DNA from: Paenalicyclobacillus macrosporangiidus
GTDB taxonomy: Bacteria; Bacillota; Bacilli; Alicyclobacillales; Alicyclobacillaceae
Length of the DNA: 64,000 nucleotides
Assembly (NCBI RefSeq): GCF_900116805.1
Contig: NZ_FPBV01000001.1
Coordinates: 1 to 64,000, forward strand
Direction of reading: 5' to 3'
Shown here: positions 36,133 through 44,846 of the stretch, piece by piece
How the letters are laid out: each line of letters begins with the position of its first letter
Numbering within the stretch: the stretch's first letter is position 1
Position numbers and translations under genes: made by a program
Notes under the pieces: generated by a model
What the model was told of the DNA's origin: nothing
The model's input: only the letters and a program-made list of their open reading frames with translations
Database searches by the model: none

Positions 36133-36771
36133 TCAATCCAGGGCGGGCTTGCGTATCAGGATGCGCCCGAACAGCCAGCGCTCTACCGCACTCCACAGGC
36201 CCGACGTGACGTAGTAGAGGGCGACGGCGACCGGTGCACTCCACAGGATGACCAGGGTGATGGCACCGGTGACAGCGGCTCCAAGACTCTGGGGCGGTTG
36301 AACGGTGATGGATCCGTACGTTACGAGGCTGGCCAAGGCCATCAGCACGGCCGCGGCCAGTGGGACGAGATGCAACGGATCGCCCAGGGTCAAGGCGGGC
36401 ACCCAGGGGACCAGCACGCTGGTCACCGGGTGGTTGAGATAGCGAAACAGGCGGTACAGAACGATGAACACGGGGCTCTGGGCGAACACCAACAGAGTGG
36501 AGGACAGCGGTTTGACGCCGTGATCGTCCAGGACCTTTCTCTGGACCTTCAGCCACTCGGCGGGCGACCCCTTCCAAGTGGCTTTCATCCCTTCGAGCAC
36601 GCGCGAGGCGGCCAGTTGGGCGAGGGTGTTCTTGGCGATGCGAACGGACAGGGGCGTCAACAACAGCCGGACACCCAGGGTGAACAGGACGATGGCCAGG
36701 CCGGTGTCATGGGTCCAGCCGGCCAGGATCTGCAAGAGGGTGAGCAGACTCTGCTCCACGTGAGCGTACAT
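36133..36771 (-). CDS. YidC/Oxa1 family membrane protein insertase, short form
   Basis: This 212-residue protein begins MYAHVEQSLLTLLQILAGW after AAAGGAGGA. It has the YidC core of about five helices (LAIVLFTLGVRLLLTPLSV with the conserved Arg, then SSTLLVFAQSPVFIVLYRLF, PLAAAVLMALASLVTYG, LGAAVTGAITLVILWSAPVAVALYYV). It lacks the lipoprotein signal usual for SpoIIIJ and YqjG, and its tail is only about 20 residues. It would insert small membrane proteins. It is probably an extra paralogue rather than the main insertase, which is normally beside rnpA. Confidence 0.82.
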   Translation of the reverse strand: MYAHVEQSLLTLLQILAGWTHDTGLAIVLFTLGVRLLLTPLSVRIAKNTLAQLAASRVLEGMKATWKGSPAEWLKVQRKVLDDHGVKPLSSTLLVFAQSPVFIVLYRLFRYLNHPVTSVLVPWVPALTLGDPLHLVPLAAAVLMALASLVTYGSITVQPPQSLGAAVTGAITLVILWSAPVAVALYYVTSGLWSAVERWLFGRILIRKPALD

Positions 36772-37069
36772 ACACGATTCCTCCTTTGGGCATTCGTCGT
36801 TGGGCACGTGCACCATGACGCTGCCAAAAGGAGGATGGATCTTCATCATCCCGTTTCCGTGCGGGGCGCTTTCGCCGCACGCAGCGGATGATGCGCAGAC
36901 TCCAGGGAACATGAGGCTCCTGGGCAGACACGGGACAGACGGGGGCATCGAATGACCAGACGCGGACGGGCGCAGGGTGTCGTCCCGTACGGCGCCACCA
37001 CACGACCGCAAATGTCGCGAGGATGGCGAGCCATGGGAGAAGGTACAGGATTGGATACGATTCGTTCAT
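36707..37069 (-). CDS. possible 120-residue membrane protein overlapping the YidC gene
   Basis: The frame begins MNESYPILYLLPWLAILATF, one clear membrane helix, with AGGTGAGGGG just ahead. After about residue 40 the composition (Arg-rich, many Pro and Trp) is not protein-like, and the last 65 bp overlap yidC. It may be a short real gene whose end has frameshifted, or chance. Confidence 0.25.
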   Translation of the reverse strand: MNESYPILYLLPWLAILATFAVVWWRRTGRHPAPVRVWSFDAPVCPVSAQEPHVPWSLRIIRCVRRKRPARKRDDEDPSSFWQRHGARAQRRMPKGGIVYVRSRGAESAHPLADPGRLDP

Positions 37070-37200
37070 GCCCCTCACCTGCCAAAACTGCAGCCACTCG
37101 TTTGGTCGCGCTGTCCCAGAATCTGATCTTACCACGCCATGGAATGGCGGGTCCATAGGGATTGGAATGCCCTTTGGTGCGGGGCGGGGGCATCATCCTG

Positions 37201-38334
37201 CTATTTCGTTACCACCACAGGGATTTCCGTGAGTCCTGTTAGGCGCACGGGATCCTTGGTCATGGGGACTGGGTTCAGAAAAATCCGCCCATGGTTCGCA
37301 ACGGTCGCCATTTTGTATACCATTGCGTTCGTATATGGAGAAGGCAGCCGCCACGCCAAACTTCCGTCCCCAGGGTCGCCATAATCCGGATACAGTAGGG
37401 CTGCTATCGGGACGGCCGGAGTGGGGGTGATCTCCAGTACGAACGTCTGCCCCACTTTCAGGTGAAGCGGCCCAGGGTCCCCGGAAAGCTCCAATGTAGT
37501 GACATCTCCAACTTTGGTGCTCTTTGCATTCAACCGATATATCACACTGTTCTTCGGTAGGTCCCCCGGTTCTGGATACGGTCGATTCACAGTTTGCTTG
37601 GTTACGCCCTCCGGCGAGAAGGAGTACCAGATGGGTATGCCGAACCCGAAGTCTCCCCCCCGCACCAACAATTTGTTGCCTTGCTTCCACATGAAGCCCA
37701 AGTCCTTGCGAACGTCTTTCGCGCTTGTGGTCACGGACCAATGATCGGGGGTGCTATGCGCAAACCGCAAGATCTCAATCGTACAGAAATCTGCCCCGGG
37801 TGCATTGGTGGGATTGAGGAGCGGCGGCGGCAACTTCAGTGCACAATACTGGGTACTACCGGCTGTGAACCACAGCGGTTGTTCTCCCGTTGTGTAGGGT
37901 GCCTCGAATTGATACAACAGGTGCCCGTTAGACACGAAGTCATATTGTAAGTTGTCACTTTGCCCATTATTGGTGATAAACCGGTAGACGTAGAGCACAA
38001 TGTCTCCGTTGGGGGAAGCAAACTGCTGGCTGTCGGTAAATCCGGTTGGAGGCTGAAAGCGCGGCTGCGTGAAATTCGTCGCGGCAGTGGGTGACACGCC
38101 TTTCCTGTCCAACTTGTTTCTTTCGATAACCCACAGCCCTGCCATCGCCGCGGCGGAACACATGATGACCATGGCCGTCTGGAGGGCACGTCGGTGATGA
38201 CGGCGGACACCTCGGAGGTCATGGAGAGCGTGAAGTTCTTTCTGAATCTTGGACCGGATACGGATTTCCGCGTCACTGTCGAGTTTCAGATCTCTCCATG
38301 AAGCCAATTTCTTTTCGTAATCATCAAGCTTCAT
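37201..38334 (-). CDS. membrane-anchored anti-sigma-like protein
   Basis: This 377-residue protein begins MKLDDYEKKLASWRDLKLD. Residues 1-49 are a charged cytoplasmic segment, 50-70 a single membrane helix (ALQTAMVIMCSAAAMAGLWVI), and the rest an outside domain of about 300 residues with no motif I know. Its ATG lies inside the end of the ECF sigma gene (11-nt overlap), the usual arrangement for an anti-sigma factor. No zinc HxxxCxxC motif is present, so it is not the ZAS type. The signal sensed by the outer domain is unknown. Confidence 0.7.
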   Translation of the reverse strand: MKLDDYEKKLASWRDLKLDSDAEIRIRSKIQKELHALHDLRGVRRHHRRALQTAMVIMCSAAAMAGLWVIERNKLDRKGVSPTAATNFTQPRFQPPTGFTDSQQFASPNGDIVLYVYRFITNNGQSDNLQYDFVSNGHLLYQFEAPYTTGEQPLWFTAGSTQYCALKLPPPLLNPTNAPGADFCTIEILRFAHSTPDHWSVTTSAKDVRKDLGFMWKQGNKLLVRGGDFGFGIPIWYSFSPEGVTKQTVNRPYPEPGDLPKNSVIYRLNAKSTKVGDVTTLELSGDPGPLHLKVGQTFVLEITPTPAVPIAALLYPDYGDPGDGSLAWRLPSPYTNAMVYKMATVANHGRIFLNPVPMTKDPVRLTGLTEIPVVVTK

Positions 38335-38869
38335 GAGGGTTATCCTCCTCGTGGAAGCCATGGTTTTCGATTGGAGCATGGTCGCTCAGCAGCTTTCGAA
38401 GCTTGTTCTTGGCTCGGTACAAAACCATCCGAACCTTCGGCTCTGTCCATCCCAACAGGACTGCGGTCTCTCGAGTTGAGTATCCTTCCACCACGCGAAG
38501 GCTGATTACCCTGCGTTGATCGAGGGGCAGCTTCTGGATGATGTCGTCCCATTCCACCATGCTGAACAGACACATGACGTCGGCAGGATAAACCATACTC
38601 TCCCCATCATCGCGAGGAGGTTGCGTTCTCCTTCTCTTTTGAATGTGATCTGAAATACAATTCCGACAGATGGACCATATCCAGGTTCTCGCGCTGGAAT
38701 CACGCCGAAACGTGTGCCAGGATCGTACGACCTTCATGAACACCTCGGCCACAACATCTTCGGCATCCGTGGGATTCCCGAGCACGAACAATACATGACG
38801 ATACAGTTCATCCTTGTGCAAGCGGAAGAGCGCTTCGATAGACCTCTGTACGTCAAGCTCATCGTCCAT
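38324..38869 (-). CDS. ECF-type RNA polymerase sigma factor
   Basis: This 181-residue protein has sigma region 2 (SIEALFRLHKDELYRHVLFV, NPTDAEDVVAEVFMKVVRSW, ARTWIWSICRNCISDHIQKR) and region 4 (LPLDQRRVISLRVVEGYSTR, ETAVLLGWTEPKVRMVLYRA). Region 3 is absent, as in ECF factors. ATG 38869 has GAAGGA ahead; the frame is open to 39286 but the upstream part is not protein-like. It probably directs a small regulon for envelope or surface stress and is held by the membrane protein encoded with it. Confidence 0.9.
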   Translation of the reverse strand: MDDELDVQRSIEALFRLHKDELYRHVLFVLGNPTDAEDVVAEVFMKVVRSWHTFRRDSSARTWIWSICRNCISDHIQKRRRTQPPRDDGESMVYPADVMCLFSMVEWDDIIQKLPLDQRRVISLRVVEGYSTRETAVLLGWTEPKVRMVLYRAKNKLRKLLSDHAPIENHGFHEEDNPHEA

Positions 38870-39128
38870 CGCGTCACGTCCTTCGCAAATCACCTTGCCT
38901 CTATAGACCGAAACGTGCACGAATTTGTTTCTGGATGTGCTGTCTTGAGGGATGGCCCCGAAGAGGGTGAGGATGTCCTGGGTCCATTGTGTGATGGACG
39001 GTGGGAATTTTCTCGATTGCGCGGATTCGGTACGGGTTGGAGAACGGCCACGTGGGAATGCAACCTGTCCGAGCATGTTATCGGCGCCGAAAATTTCCGC
39101 CCGCCGCAGGTGCGATGACGAGGCCGCG

Positions 39129-39572
39129 TCATCGCACCGGCTTGTCCATCGCAATATGTTCGATCCCGGCCTCGTCAAACGGGTCCCCGTATGCGCGGTA
39201 CCCGAGCTTCTCGTAGAAGCCGCGGGCGTGTGCCTGGGCGTAGAGGACGAGCTTCTTGAAGCCGAGTCGCGCGGCCTCCGCCTCAACAGCTTCCATCAAC
39301 AGGCGTCCGATCCCGCTGCCCCGCAGCGCCCTTCGCACGGCGACGCGCTCCACCTTGGCGACGCCCGCTTCACCGTAGGGCCGCAGCCGGGCGGTGCCGA
39401 CGGCTTTGTCCTCGCCGTCCCGGGCGAGGAAGTGGATGGTACCGGGGGCCTCGTCGTGTTCGTCCAGTTCCAGTTCCTCCGGTACGCGCTGCTCGTCCAC
39501 GAACACCTCGCGGCGGACCGAGTAGGCGGCCTCAAGATCGGCGCGGGTTTGGATCTTATCGACACGGTACAT
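39129..39572 (-). CDS. GNAT family N-acetyltransferase
   Basis: This 147-residue protein has the ElaA/YjcF-like layout: YSVRREVFVDEQRVPEELELDEHDE near the start, HFLARDGEDKAVGTARLR, the acetyl-CoA loop VAVRRALRGSGIGRLLMEA, and FYEKLGYRAYGDPFDEAGIEH at the end. It acetylates an amine of unknown identity. AGAGAGG precedes the ATG. It lies just downstream of the MFS gene on the same strand. Confidence 0.88.
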   Translation of the reverse strand: MYRVDKIQTRADLEAAYSVRREVFVDEQRVPEELELDEHDEAPGTIHFLARDGEDKAVGTARLRPYGEAGVAKVERVAVRRALRGSGIGRLLMEAVEAEAARLGFKKLVLYAQAHARGFYEKLGYRAYGDPFDEAGIEHIAMDKPVR

Positions 39573-39667
39573 GCGCGTTCATCCTCTCTCTGAAGGGTGT
39601 TGTGTGCGGGGACCATCCCGGTGCACCGCGAAGCCGGTCGGGTGGGGCGGCGGCACAGCCGGCTGCT

Positions 39668-40975
39668 TCAACCGCCGAGCGACGCGTCGAAGACGGACGG
39701 TGAACGCCGGCGCCGCCACAGCGTCAGGCAGAGCAGCGTGAAGGCGGCCATCGCCAGGGTGGCCACAGCGAGCAGGCTGCGCAACCCGTGGTGGTCCATC
39801 ACGGTGCCGGTGACCATCGGCCCCACGCCGCTGCCGAGGAACAGCGAGAAAGCGAAGACCGAGACGGCCGTCGCCCGGCCTTCCGGCAGCAGTTCGGTGG
39901 CGAACGTCTGCAGGGTGGAGTGGCAGTAGCTGAACCCGAAGCCGAGCACGAGGAAGCCGGCCGTGAGCGCCGCCACACTTGGCCAGGCCCAAATCATGGC
40001 GTAGCCGAGCGTCATCAGGGTGGCCCCAAGCATCGGCATCCGGAACGCTCCGGCGCGGGACAGCACCACCGCGATGGTCCGGCTGCCGACGAGCGCGCCG
40101 AGGCTATAGAGGGCCGTCAACAGGCCAATCACCAGGTAGCTCAGGTGCAACTGGCTCACGCCGAAGACGCCGAGGTATGTGAACCCGCCGTAGAAGGCGA
40201 ACCCTTCGCAGAAGACCAATCCGTACAACCCCCACGCGCGGAGGCTGCGCAGGAGGACGGCGTAACGCCGGAGGGCCTCCGCTGACGTGAACCGGTGGCG
40301 GGTGTCCTCGGGATGGAATTGTTGACCGGTGTCCCCGGGCGTGAACCGTTGGCCGGTGGCCGCGGGATCGAGGCGTTCATGCCTCCGGGCGTCGCCGTTC
40401 TCTGGCCGTCGCATCGCCAAGAGCGCTGGGATGGCGGCGAGGCCGAGCAACACGAACAGCACGCGGTAGCTGACGAACTGGGCGAGCAGTCCGCCGATGA
40501 CGATGCCCAGCACCTGGCCGGTGGTCGTCATGGACATGAAGAACGCAATGGCGCGGGGACGCGACGCGGGCGGAAAGGTGTCCCCGATGTAGGCGAGCGT
40601 CGTCGGGATGATCCCGGCGGCGAAGATGCCGGTCAGCACGCGCAGGACCATCAACCAGGTGAAGCCCTGCACCGCCCCGCACAGGATGGTGCCGAGCCCG
40701 AACAGGCCCACCGCCACGACGATGGTCCGCACCTTGCCGACCGCGTCCGCCAACGGGCCGTACACCAATTGGAACAGGCCGTACGGCAGCGAATAGGCGG
40801 TGACGAGCAGACCGGCGGTGGCGGCGGTGACGTGGAGGGATTGCGCCATGGCGGGGAGCATCGGGGCGATGGCCCGGTTGTCCGCGTTGACCAAAAATCC
40901 GCCGAGGGCCAGCGCCCACAGGGCGCCGGAAGAGGGTGCCCGGGCGTCCCGGTCGGACGGACCCACCGTCGTCAC
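39668..40975 (-). CDS. MFS transporter
   Basis: This 435-residue protein has twelve predicted helices and the MFS loop motif YGPLADAVGKVRT between helices 2 and 3. It resembles drug/metabolite exporters. GTG 40975 is chosen (GGAGG 4 nt ahead, GTGTGA overlap with the gene before it); TTG 40981 is the alternative. The central loop (about 205-235) holds three imperfect copies of an 8-9 residue unit (TGQRFTPGD, TGQQFHPED, TRHRFTS), a small tandem duplication. The substrate is unknown. Confidence 0.85.
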   Translation of the reverse strand: MTTVGPSDRDARAPSSGALWALALGGFLVNADNRAIAPMLPAMAQSLHVTAATAGLLVTAYSLPYGLFQLVYGPLADAVGKVRTIVVAVGLFGLGTILCGAVQGFTWLMVLRVLTGIFAAGIIPTTLAYIGDTFPPASRPRAIAFFMSMTTTGQVLGIVIGGLLAQFVSYRVLFVLLGLAAIPALLAMRRPENGDARRHERLDPAATGQRFTPGDTGQQFHPEDTRHRFTSAEALRRYAVLLRSLRAWGLYGLVFCEGFAFYGGFTYLGVFGVSQLHLSYLVIGLLTALYSLGALVGSRTIAVVLSRAGAFRMPMLGATLMTLGYAMIWAWPSVAALTAGFLVLGFGFSYCHSTLQTFATELLPEGRATAVSVFAFSLFLGSGVGPMVTGTVMDHHGLRSLLAVATLAMAAFTLLCLTLWRRRRSPSVFDASLGG

Positions 40976-41634
40976 ACCCAACCTCCGTCGCCCCCGTTGT
41001 CAACACCGCCCGAGTCCCCGAAGCCGGAGTCTCCAAAACCGGAGTCTCCGAAGCTCGAGCCGTCAACGCCCGCGTCGTAGGAGCCCGAATCGTACCCCGG
41101 GTTCCAGCTGTCGCTCGCCGGATCGTAGGGGTCGCGTTGGAAATCCACCTGATGATACGAACTGTCGCTGGGGTCGGGGGCGATGCCGTATCCCGCGTCT
41201 GCGCCGTACCCTCCGTCCGGGCCATCCCAGCCGCGGTTGGCCAGCTCCTGTTGGAGTTGATGGATCTCATCCTGCTGGAGGATGTTCTGTTGCATCAGTT
41301 CGTCCATCATCTGCTGCTGATCCAGGCTGTTGAAGTAGTTGTACTGCGCCCAGTCGATGCGGCCCTGTTCCAGCAGGTACGTCAACAGCGCCCCGGCGGC
41401 CATCCCGCCGAGGAAGCTGCCCGCGCTGAACCCCGTGGACGGAGGCGGGTCCATCGGGTTGTACGATGGCGGTATGTAGCCGGGGCCATAAGGCGTGTAG
41501 CCGGGGCCATAAGGCGTGTGGCCAGAGCCGGAACTGTACGGCCGAGACACGGGCCTTCCCGACCATCCGCTGCCGCGGCGCGCCAGCAACAGAATCAAGA
41601 GAACGACGATAATCGCCACCAATATCCAGGTCAT
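40972..41634 (-). CDS. membrane-anchored low-complexity protein
   Basis: This 220-residue protein begins with one membrane helix (MTWILVAIIVVLLILLLARR) after AGGAGG. A Tyr/Pro/Gly stretch follows with a repeat TPYGPGY, then a second hydrophobic segment (FLGGMAAGALLTYLLEQG), a Gln-rich coiled segment (DQQQMMDELMQQNILQQDEI) and an Asp/Ser/Gly tail with GDSGF repeats. It looks like the short inner-membrane scaffold proteins seen in many Bacillales and has no enzymatic motif. It overlaps the MFS start, so the two are probably one operon. Confidence 0.75.
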   Translation of the reverse strand: MTWILVAIIVVLLILLLARRGSGWSGRPVSRPYSSGSGHTPYGPGYTPYGPGYIPPSYNPMDPPPSTGFSAGSFLGGMAAGALLTYLLEQGRIDWAQYNYFNSLDQQQMMDELMQQNILQQDEIHQLQQELANRGWDGPDGGYGADAGYGIAPDPSDSSYHQVDFQRDPYDPASDSWNPGYDSGSYDAGVDGSSFGDSGFGDSGFGDSGGVDNGGDGGWV

Positions 41635-41797
41635 GCCGACAAACCTCCTGCTCCCATGCGTGCCCGCGCCGACCCCCAGACAGGGGCGGATCCGGCGCCA
41701 AGCCGCTATCCGAATCGTATCACATCTCGCGCCGGGCGGCAGGTCCCGCGTCGCGGCGGACAGGCGGATTTTGTACACTGAGGGGGAGGTGACAAGG

Positions 41798-42481
41798 ATG
41801 GAACAGGCCCGCGAGATCCGGCTCCTGGTGGTCGACGACGAGCCCGGCATCCTCGAGTTTCTGGAGCTGGGGCTGCGCAACGAAGGGTTTGAGGTGCACA
41901 CGGCACCGGACGGGCCGTCCGCGCTGACAGCGGCGCAGGCGGTGCGGCCGCACGTGGTCATCCTCGACGTGATGCTGCCGGGATTGGACGGGTTCGCGGT
42001 GTGTCGGGCGCTGAAGGAGATGGGAGACGTGGTGGTGATCCTGCTGACCGCGAAGGATGCGGTCGCCGACCGCGTGCGCGGGTTGGACATCGGCGCGGAC
42101 GACTACGTCGTCAAGCCGTTCAGCTTCGAGGAGCTCCTCGCGCGCATCCGGGCCCGGCTGCGCGTCCAATTTCCGTACCTCGGCAAGGAAGTCGTCATCG
42201 GGCCGTTTCGCATCGACGACGGGCGCAAGGAGATCACCTTTGAGGGACGCCTTCTCGCCCTGTCGGCGACCGAATACGAACTGCTCAAGTACCTCGTGCT
42301 GCACCATGACACGGTGGTGAGCAAGGCACGCCTGCTCGATCACGTTTGGGGCTACGACTTCGGCGGCCAGGACAACATCGTGGAGGTGTACATCCGTTCC
42401 CTGCGCGACAAGCTGGAGGACGACGAGCACCGCGTGATCCGGACCATCCGGGGGGCGGGGTACCGCCTCGATCTGCCATGA
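41798..42481 (+). CDS. OmpR-family response regulator
   Basis: This 227-residue protein begins MEQAREIRLLVVDDEPGILE after GGGGAGGTG. The receiver Asp is in HVVILDVMLPGLDGF, with ILLTAKD and YVVKPFSF completing the site. The C-terminal winged helix (LLALSATEYELLKYLVLHHD, VEVYIRSLRDKLED, IRTIRGAGYRLDLP) is OmpR type. Its stop overlaps the ATG of the sensor kinase (ATGA), so the pair is co-expressed. Confidence 0.93.
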   Translation: MEQAREIRLLVVDDEPGILEFLELGLRNEGFEVHTAPDGPSALTAAQAVRPHVVILDVMLPGLDGFAVCRALKEMGDVVVILLTAKDAVADRVRGLDIGADDYVVKPFSFEELLARIRARLRVQFPYLGKEVVIGPFRIDDGRKEITFEGRLLALSATEYELLKYLVLHHDTVVSKARLLDHVWGYDFGGQDNIVEVYIRSLRDKLEDDEHRVIRTIRGAGYRLDLP

Positions 42482-43989
42482 GGCGGCGGGCATTTCTTGC
42501 CGTCGCAGGCCTGTGGCGGGCCCTGCGCCGTCTCGTCCGGCCGAGGTCGTTGCGCTATCAGCTCTTGGCACGCTCCCTCTGGGTGCTCTCCGGACTGCTC
42601 TTGTTCATCGGGCTGTTTCAGTACGCCTTCATGACCCATTTCCTCTACCACAACACGGCCGCGGACCTCCGCTCCGAGGTGCGGGCCATCCCGCTGCGGG
42701 TGTGGATGGCGGCACCGCGCTTCGACGGGTGGTCCCGCCCGGACCGGCCTCAGCCGTTTTCCATCGGGCTGCCCGGCACCCGGCTGGCGTGGGTCGACGC
42801 GTCCGGCCAACTGCAGGCGCTGTTCCCCGCGGCGTCCGGGACGGACGCCGTCCGCCTGCCGGCGACTGTGTACCGGGACGCCCTTGCGCACGGCACCGGG
42901 GAGGGGGATTACCGGGTTGTCCGGGACGCACAGGGGCGTCCGCAGCTCGTGGTGCTGGTGCCCGTCGGGCCGCCCGGCCAGCCGGTGGGCCTCGTCCAAG
43001 TCAGCGCCGACGCAGAGCCGCTCCGGCGCGTCCTCATGCGGCAGCTCATCATCTTCATCTGCCTTGCCGCCTCGGCGATGGTGGCCGGGTGTCTGACGTT
43101 CATCCCGACCATCCGCCGCACGCTCGATCCGCTCTCCCAGATGGTCGACACGGTCCAGCGCATCGACGCGGGGAAGCTCGACGAGCGGATCGACATCCAA
43201 GGCGCCCAGACGGAGGTCGTCCAGCTCGCCGCGTCGTTCAACGCGATGCTGGAACGGCTGCACCGCGCATTCGCCGCCGAGCGGGCCGCCCGCGAACGCA
43301 TGCGCCAGTTTGTCGCCGACGCTTCCCACGAACTGCGCACGCCCATCACGGCCATCCGCGGCTTCATCGAGGTGCTCGGCCGCGGTGCCGCGCGCGATCC
43401 CGCACAGCGCGAGCGAGCCCTGGCGAGCATGCAGCGCGAGGCCGAGCGGTTGAGCAAACTGGTGCAGGACCTCCTCACCCTGGCGCGGATGGACGAGGCG
43501 CCGGAGCTGCATCTCCGCCGCCAGGCGCTGGACGGGCTGCTGACGGAGTTGGAGCCCCAGTTGCGCGTGCTGGCGGGGGCGCGGGCCCTCGAGTGGGACG
43601 TGGACGAAGGGGGGGTGGCCTGGGTCGACCGGGATCGCATCCAACAGGTGGTGCTGAACCTCTTCCAAAACGCCGTGCAGCACACCGATCCGGAGACCGG
43701 CCGCATCCGCGTATCTCTCCGGCGCGAGGCGGGTGGTGTTCGCATGGCCGTCCGGGACAACGGGGAGGGCGTTGACGAAGCGCATCGGGATCGGCTGTTT
43801 GAACGGTTTTACCGGGTCGATCCCGCGCGATCCCGCAGCCACGGCGGCGCGGGCCTGGGACTGGCCATCAGCAAAGCCATCGTCGAGGCGCACGGCGGGA
43901 CCATCGCTTGCGAGAGCGAGCCGGGGCGCGGGGCGGAATTCATCGTGACGCTCCCCGCTGCGCCCGATCCCCCGAGACCGCCTGCATGA
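42478..43989 (+). CDS. sensor histidine kinase
   Basis: This 503-residue protein has two membrane helices (about 35-57 and 185-208) around an outside domain of about 125 residues. A HAMP domain (IRRTLDPLSQMVDTVQRIDAG) and HisKA (FVADASHELRTPITAIRGF) follow. The ATPase domain shows N-box VLNLFQNAVQHTDPE, G1 DNGEGVDEA and G2 GGAGLGLAI. It resembles YycG/ArlS-type kinases. With the regulator before it, it forms a two-component system sensing an external cue that is not identifiable here. Confidence 0.92.
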   Translation: MRRRAFLAVAGLWRALRRLVRPRSLRYQLLARSLWVLSGLLLFIGLFQYAFMTHFLYHNTAADLRSEVRAIPLRVWMAAPRFDGWSRPDRPQPFSIGLPGTRLAWVDASGQLQALFPAASGTDAVRLPATVYRDALAHGTGEGDYRVVRDAQGRPQLVVLVPVGPPGQPVGLVQVSADAEPLRRVLMRQLIIFICLAASAMVAGCLTFIPTIRRTLDPLSQMVDTVQRIDAGKLDERIDIQGAQTEVVQLAASFNAMLERLHRAFAAERAARERMRQFVADASHELRTPITAIRGFIEVLGRGAARDPAQRERALASMQREAERLSKLVQDLLTLARMDEAPELHLRRQALDGLLTELEPQLRVLAGARALEWDVDEGGVAWVDRDRIQQVVLNLFQNAVQHTDPETGRIRVSLRREAGGVRMAVRDNGEGVDEAHRDRLFERFYRVDPARSRSHGGAGLGLAISKAIVEAHGGTIACESEPGRGAEFIVTLPAAPDPPRPPA

Positions 43990-44048
43990 CGCCTTCTCCC
44001 GGAGGGCACCCTCCTGCTTGAATCCAGCATCAGGTTAGGAGGATGCTT

Positions 44049-44678
44049 GTGCTCAGGAGGACGCTTGTGGGCGATTGGAGAATCCGTTTGGCTTCATTCC
44101 TCTGCGTTTGCGGCATGGCTGCGGTGTGGCCGTCGCCGGCGTTCGCGCAGACCCCGGCTCCCGGCCCGGCCCCGGCTCGTCCGGCCCCCCAGGCCGCTCC
44201 GGCGCCGGTGGCGAACGTCACGGCCACAATCCAGTTTCGCGTGGTGTCTTCCCCCGACTTTCGCGCCATCCCGGGCGCGCGGGTGGTGCTCATCGGCCAG
44301 AACGGGCGCTTGGTCAAAACCGGCCTCACGGACGGAGACGGGATCTGGCGGACGACGGTGACGGTGCCGCGGGACCCGCGCTTCCCCGGTCTCGGGTTTG
44401 TCAACGCGCTGTGCGTCGCCTTGGGCCACAACGAGACCGTGGTGTTCGACGTGCCCATCCGCCAGGGCACCGCGCAGCCGGTGACGCTCAACCCGATTCA
44501 ACCCGGGCTGCGCAACGAGCCGATGGCGATGCTCGGGCAGATCCACCGCCTCGACGTGATTGACTTCGTCAACCGCTTCGGCGACGCAGCCGGCCTGGAG
44601 CGCCAGACGCCGATACCCGGGGAAGAGGGGTACTCCCCCTTCGGACCGAGCCTTCGCCGGTCGGCGAGCACCCGGTAG
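44049..44678 (+). CDS. secreted protein with an Ig-like/carboxypeptidase-regulatory-like domain
   Basis: This protein of about 209 residues has a signal peptide (IRLASFLCVCGMAAVWPSPAFAQ, cut near AFA; helix given as 44096-44150), a Pro/Ala-rich linker (about 25 residues) and a beta-sandwich-like domain (GARVVLIGQNGRLVKTGLTD, GDGIWRTTVTVPRDPRF). The start is uncertain. AGGAGG sites precede both GTG 44049 and GTG 44067, each 6 nt away, within a 15-bp tandem duplication; ATG 44043 abuts the first site. The function is unknown. It is about 55 bp after the kinase gene and may be part of the same transcript. Confidence 0.7.
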   Translation: MLRRTLVGDWRIRLASFLCVCGMAAVWPSPAFAQTPAPGPAPARPAPQAAPAPVANVTATIQFRVVSSPDFRAIPGARVVLIGQNGRLVKTGLTDGDGIWRTTVTVPRDPRFPGLGFVNALCVALGHNETVVFDVPIRQGTAQPVTLNPIQPGLRNEPMAMLGQIHRLDVIDFVNRFGDAAGLERQTPIPGEEGYSPFGPSLRRSASTR

Positions 44679-44690
44679 ATGACGGAATCC

Positions 44691-44715
44691 GGCGCCCGCG
44701 CGAAGAGCGGGCGCC
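44691..44715. terminator. hairpin between convergent genes
   Basis: GGCGCCCGC (44691-44699), a 7-nt loop and GCGGGCGCC (44707-44715) form a perfect 9-bp GC stem just after the stop of the secreted-protein gene. No T-run follows. Confidence 0.5.
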
Positions 44716-44846
44716 GAGAAGGGTCACGCGCGCATACCCGGTGCGGGGGTCCGGTGCGGGTTGGCATGGTCGGGGCCCGGCGCGGCTCAGGCATGCGGCA
44801 GGCAAGGGGCCCGGCTCAGGCGGCAGGCAAGCGGGCCCGGTGCCGG

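Noticed and set aside
37068-37232. Plus-strand frame beginning MPLTCQNCSHSFG, like a zinc-ribbon protein
   Set aside because: Only the first CxxC is present, the second pair is missing and the rest is not protein-like; at most a tiny remnant.
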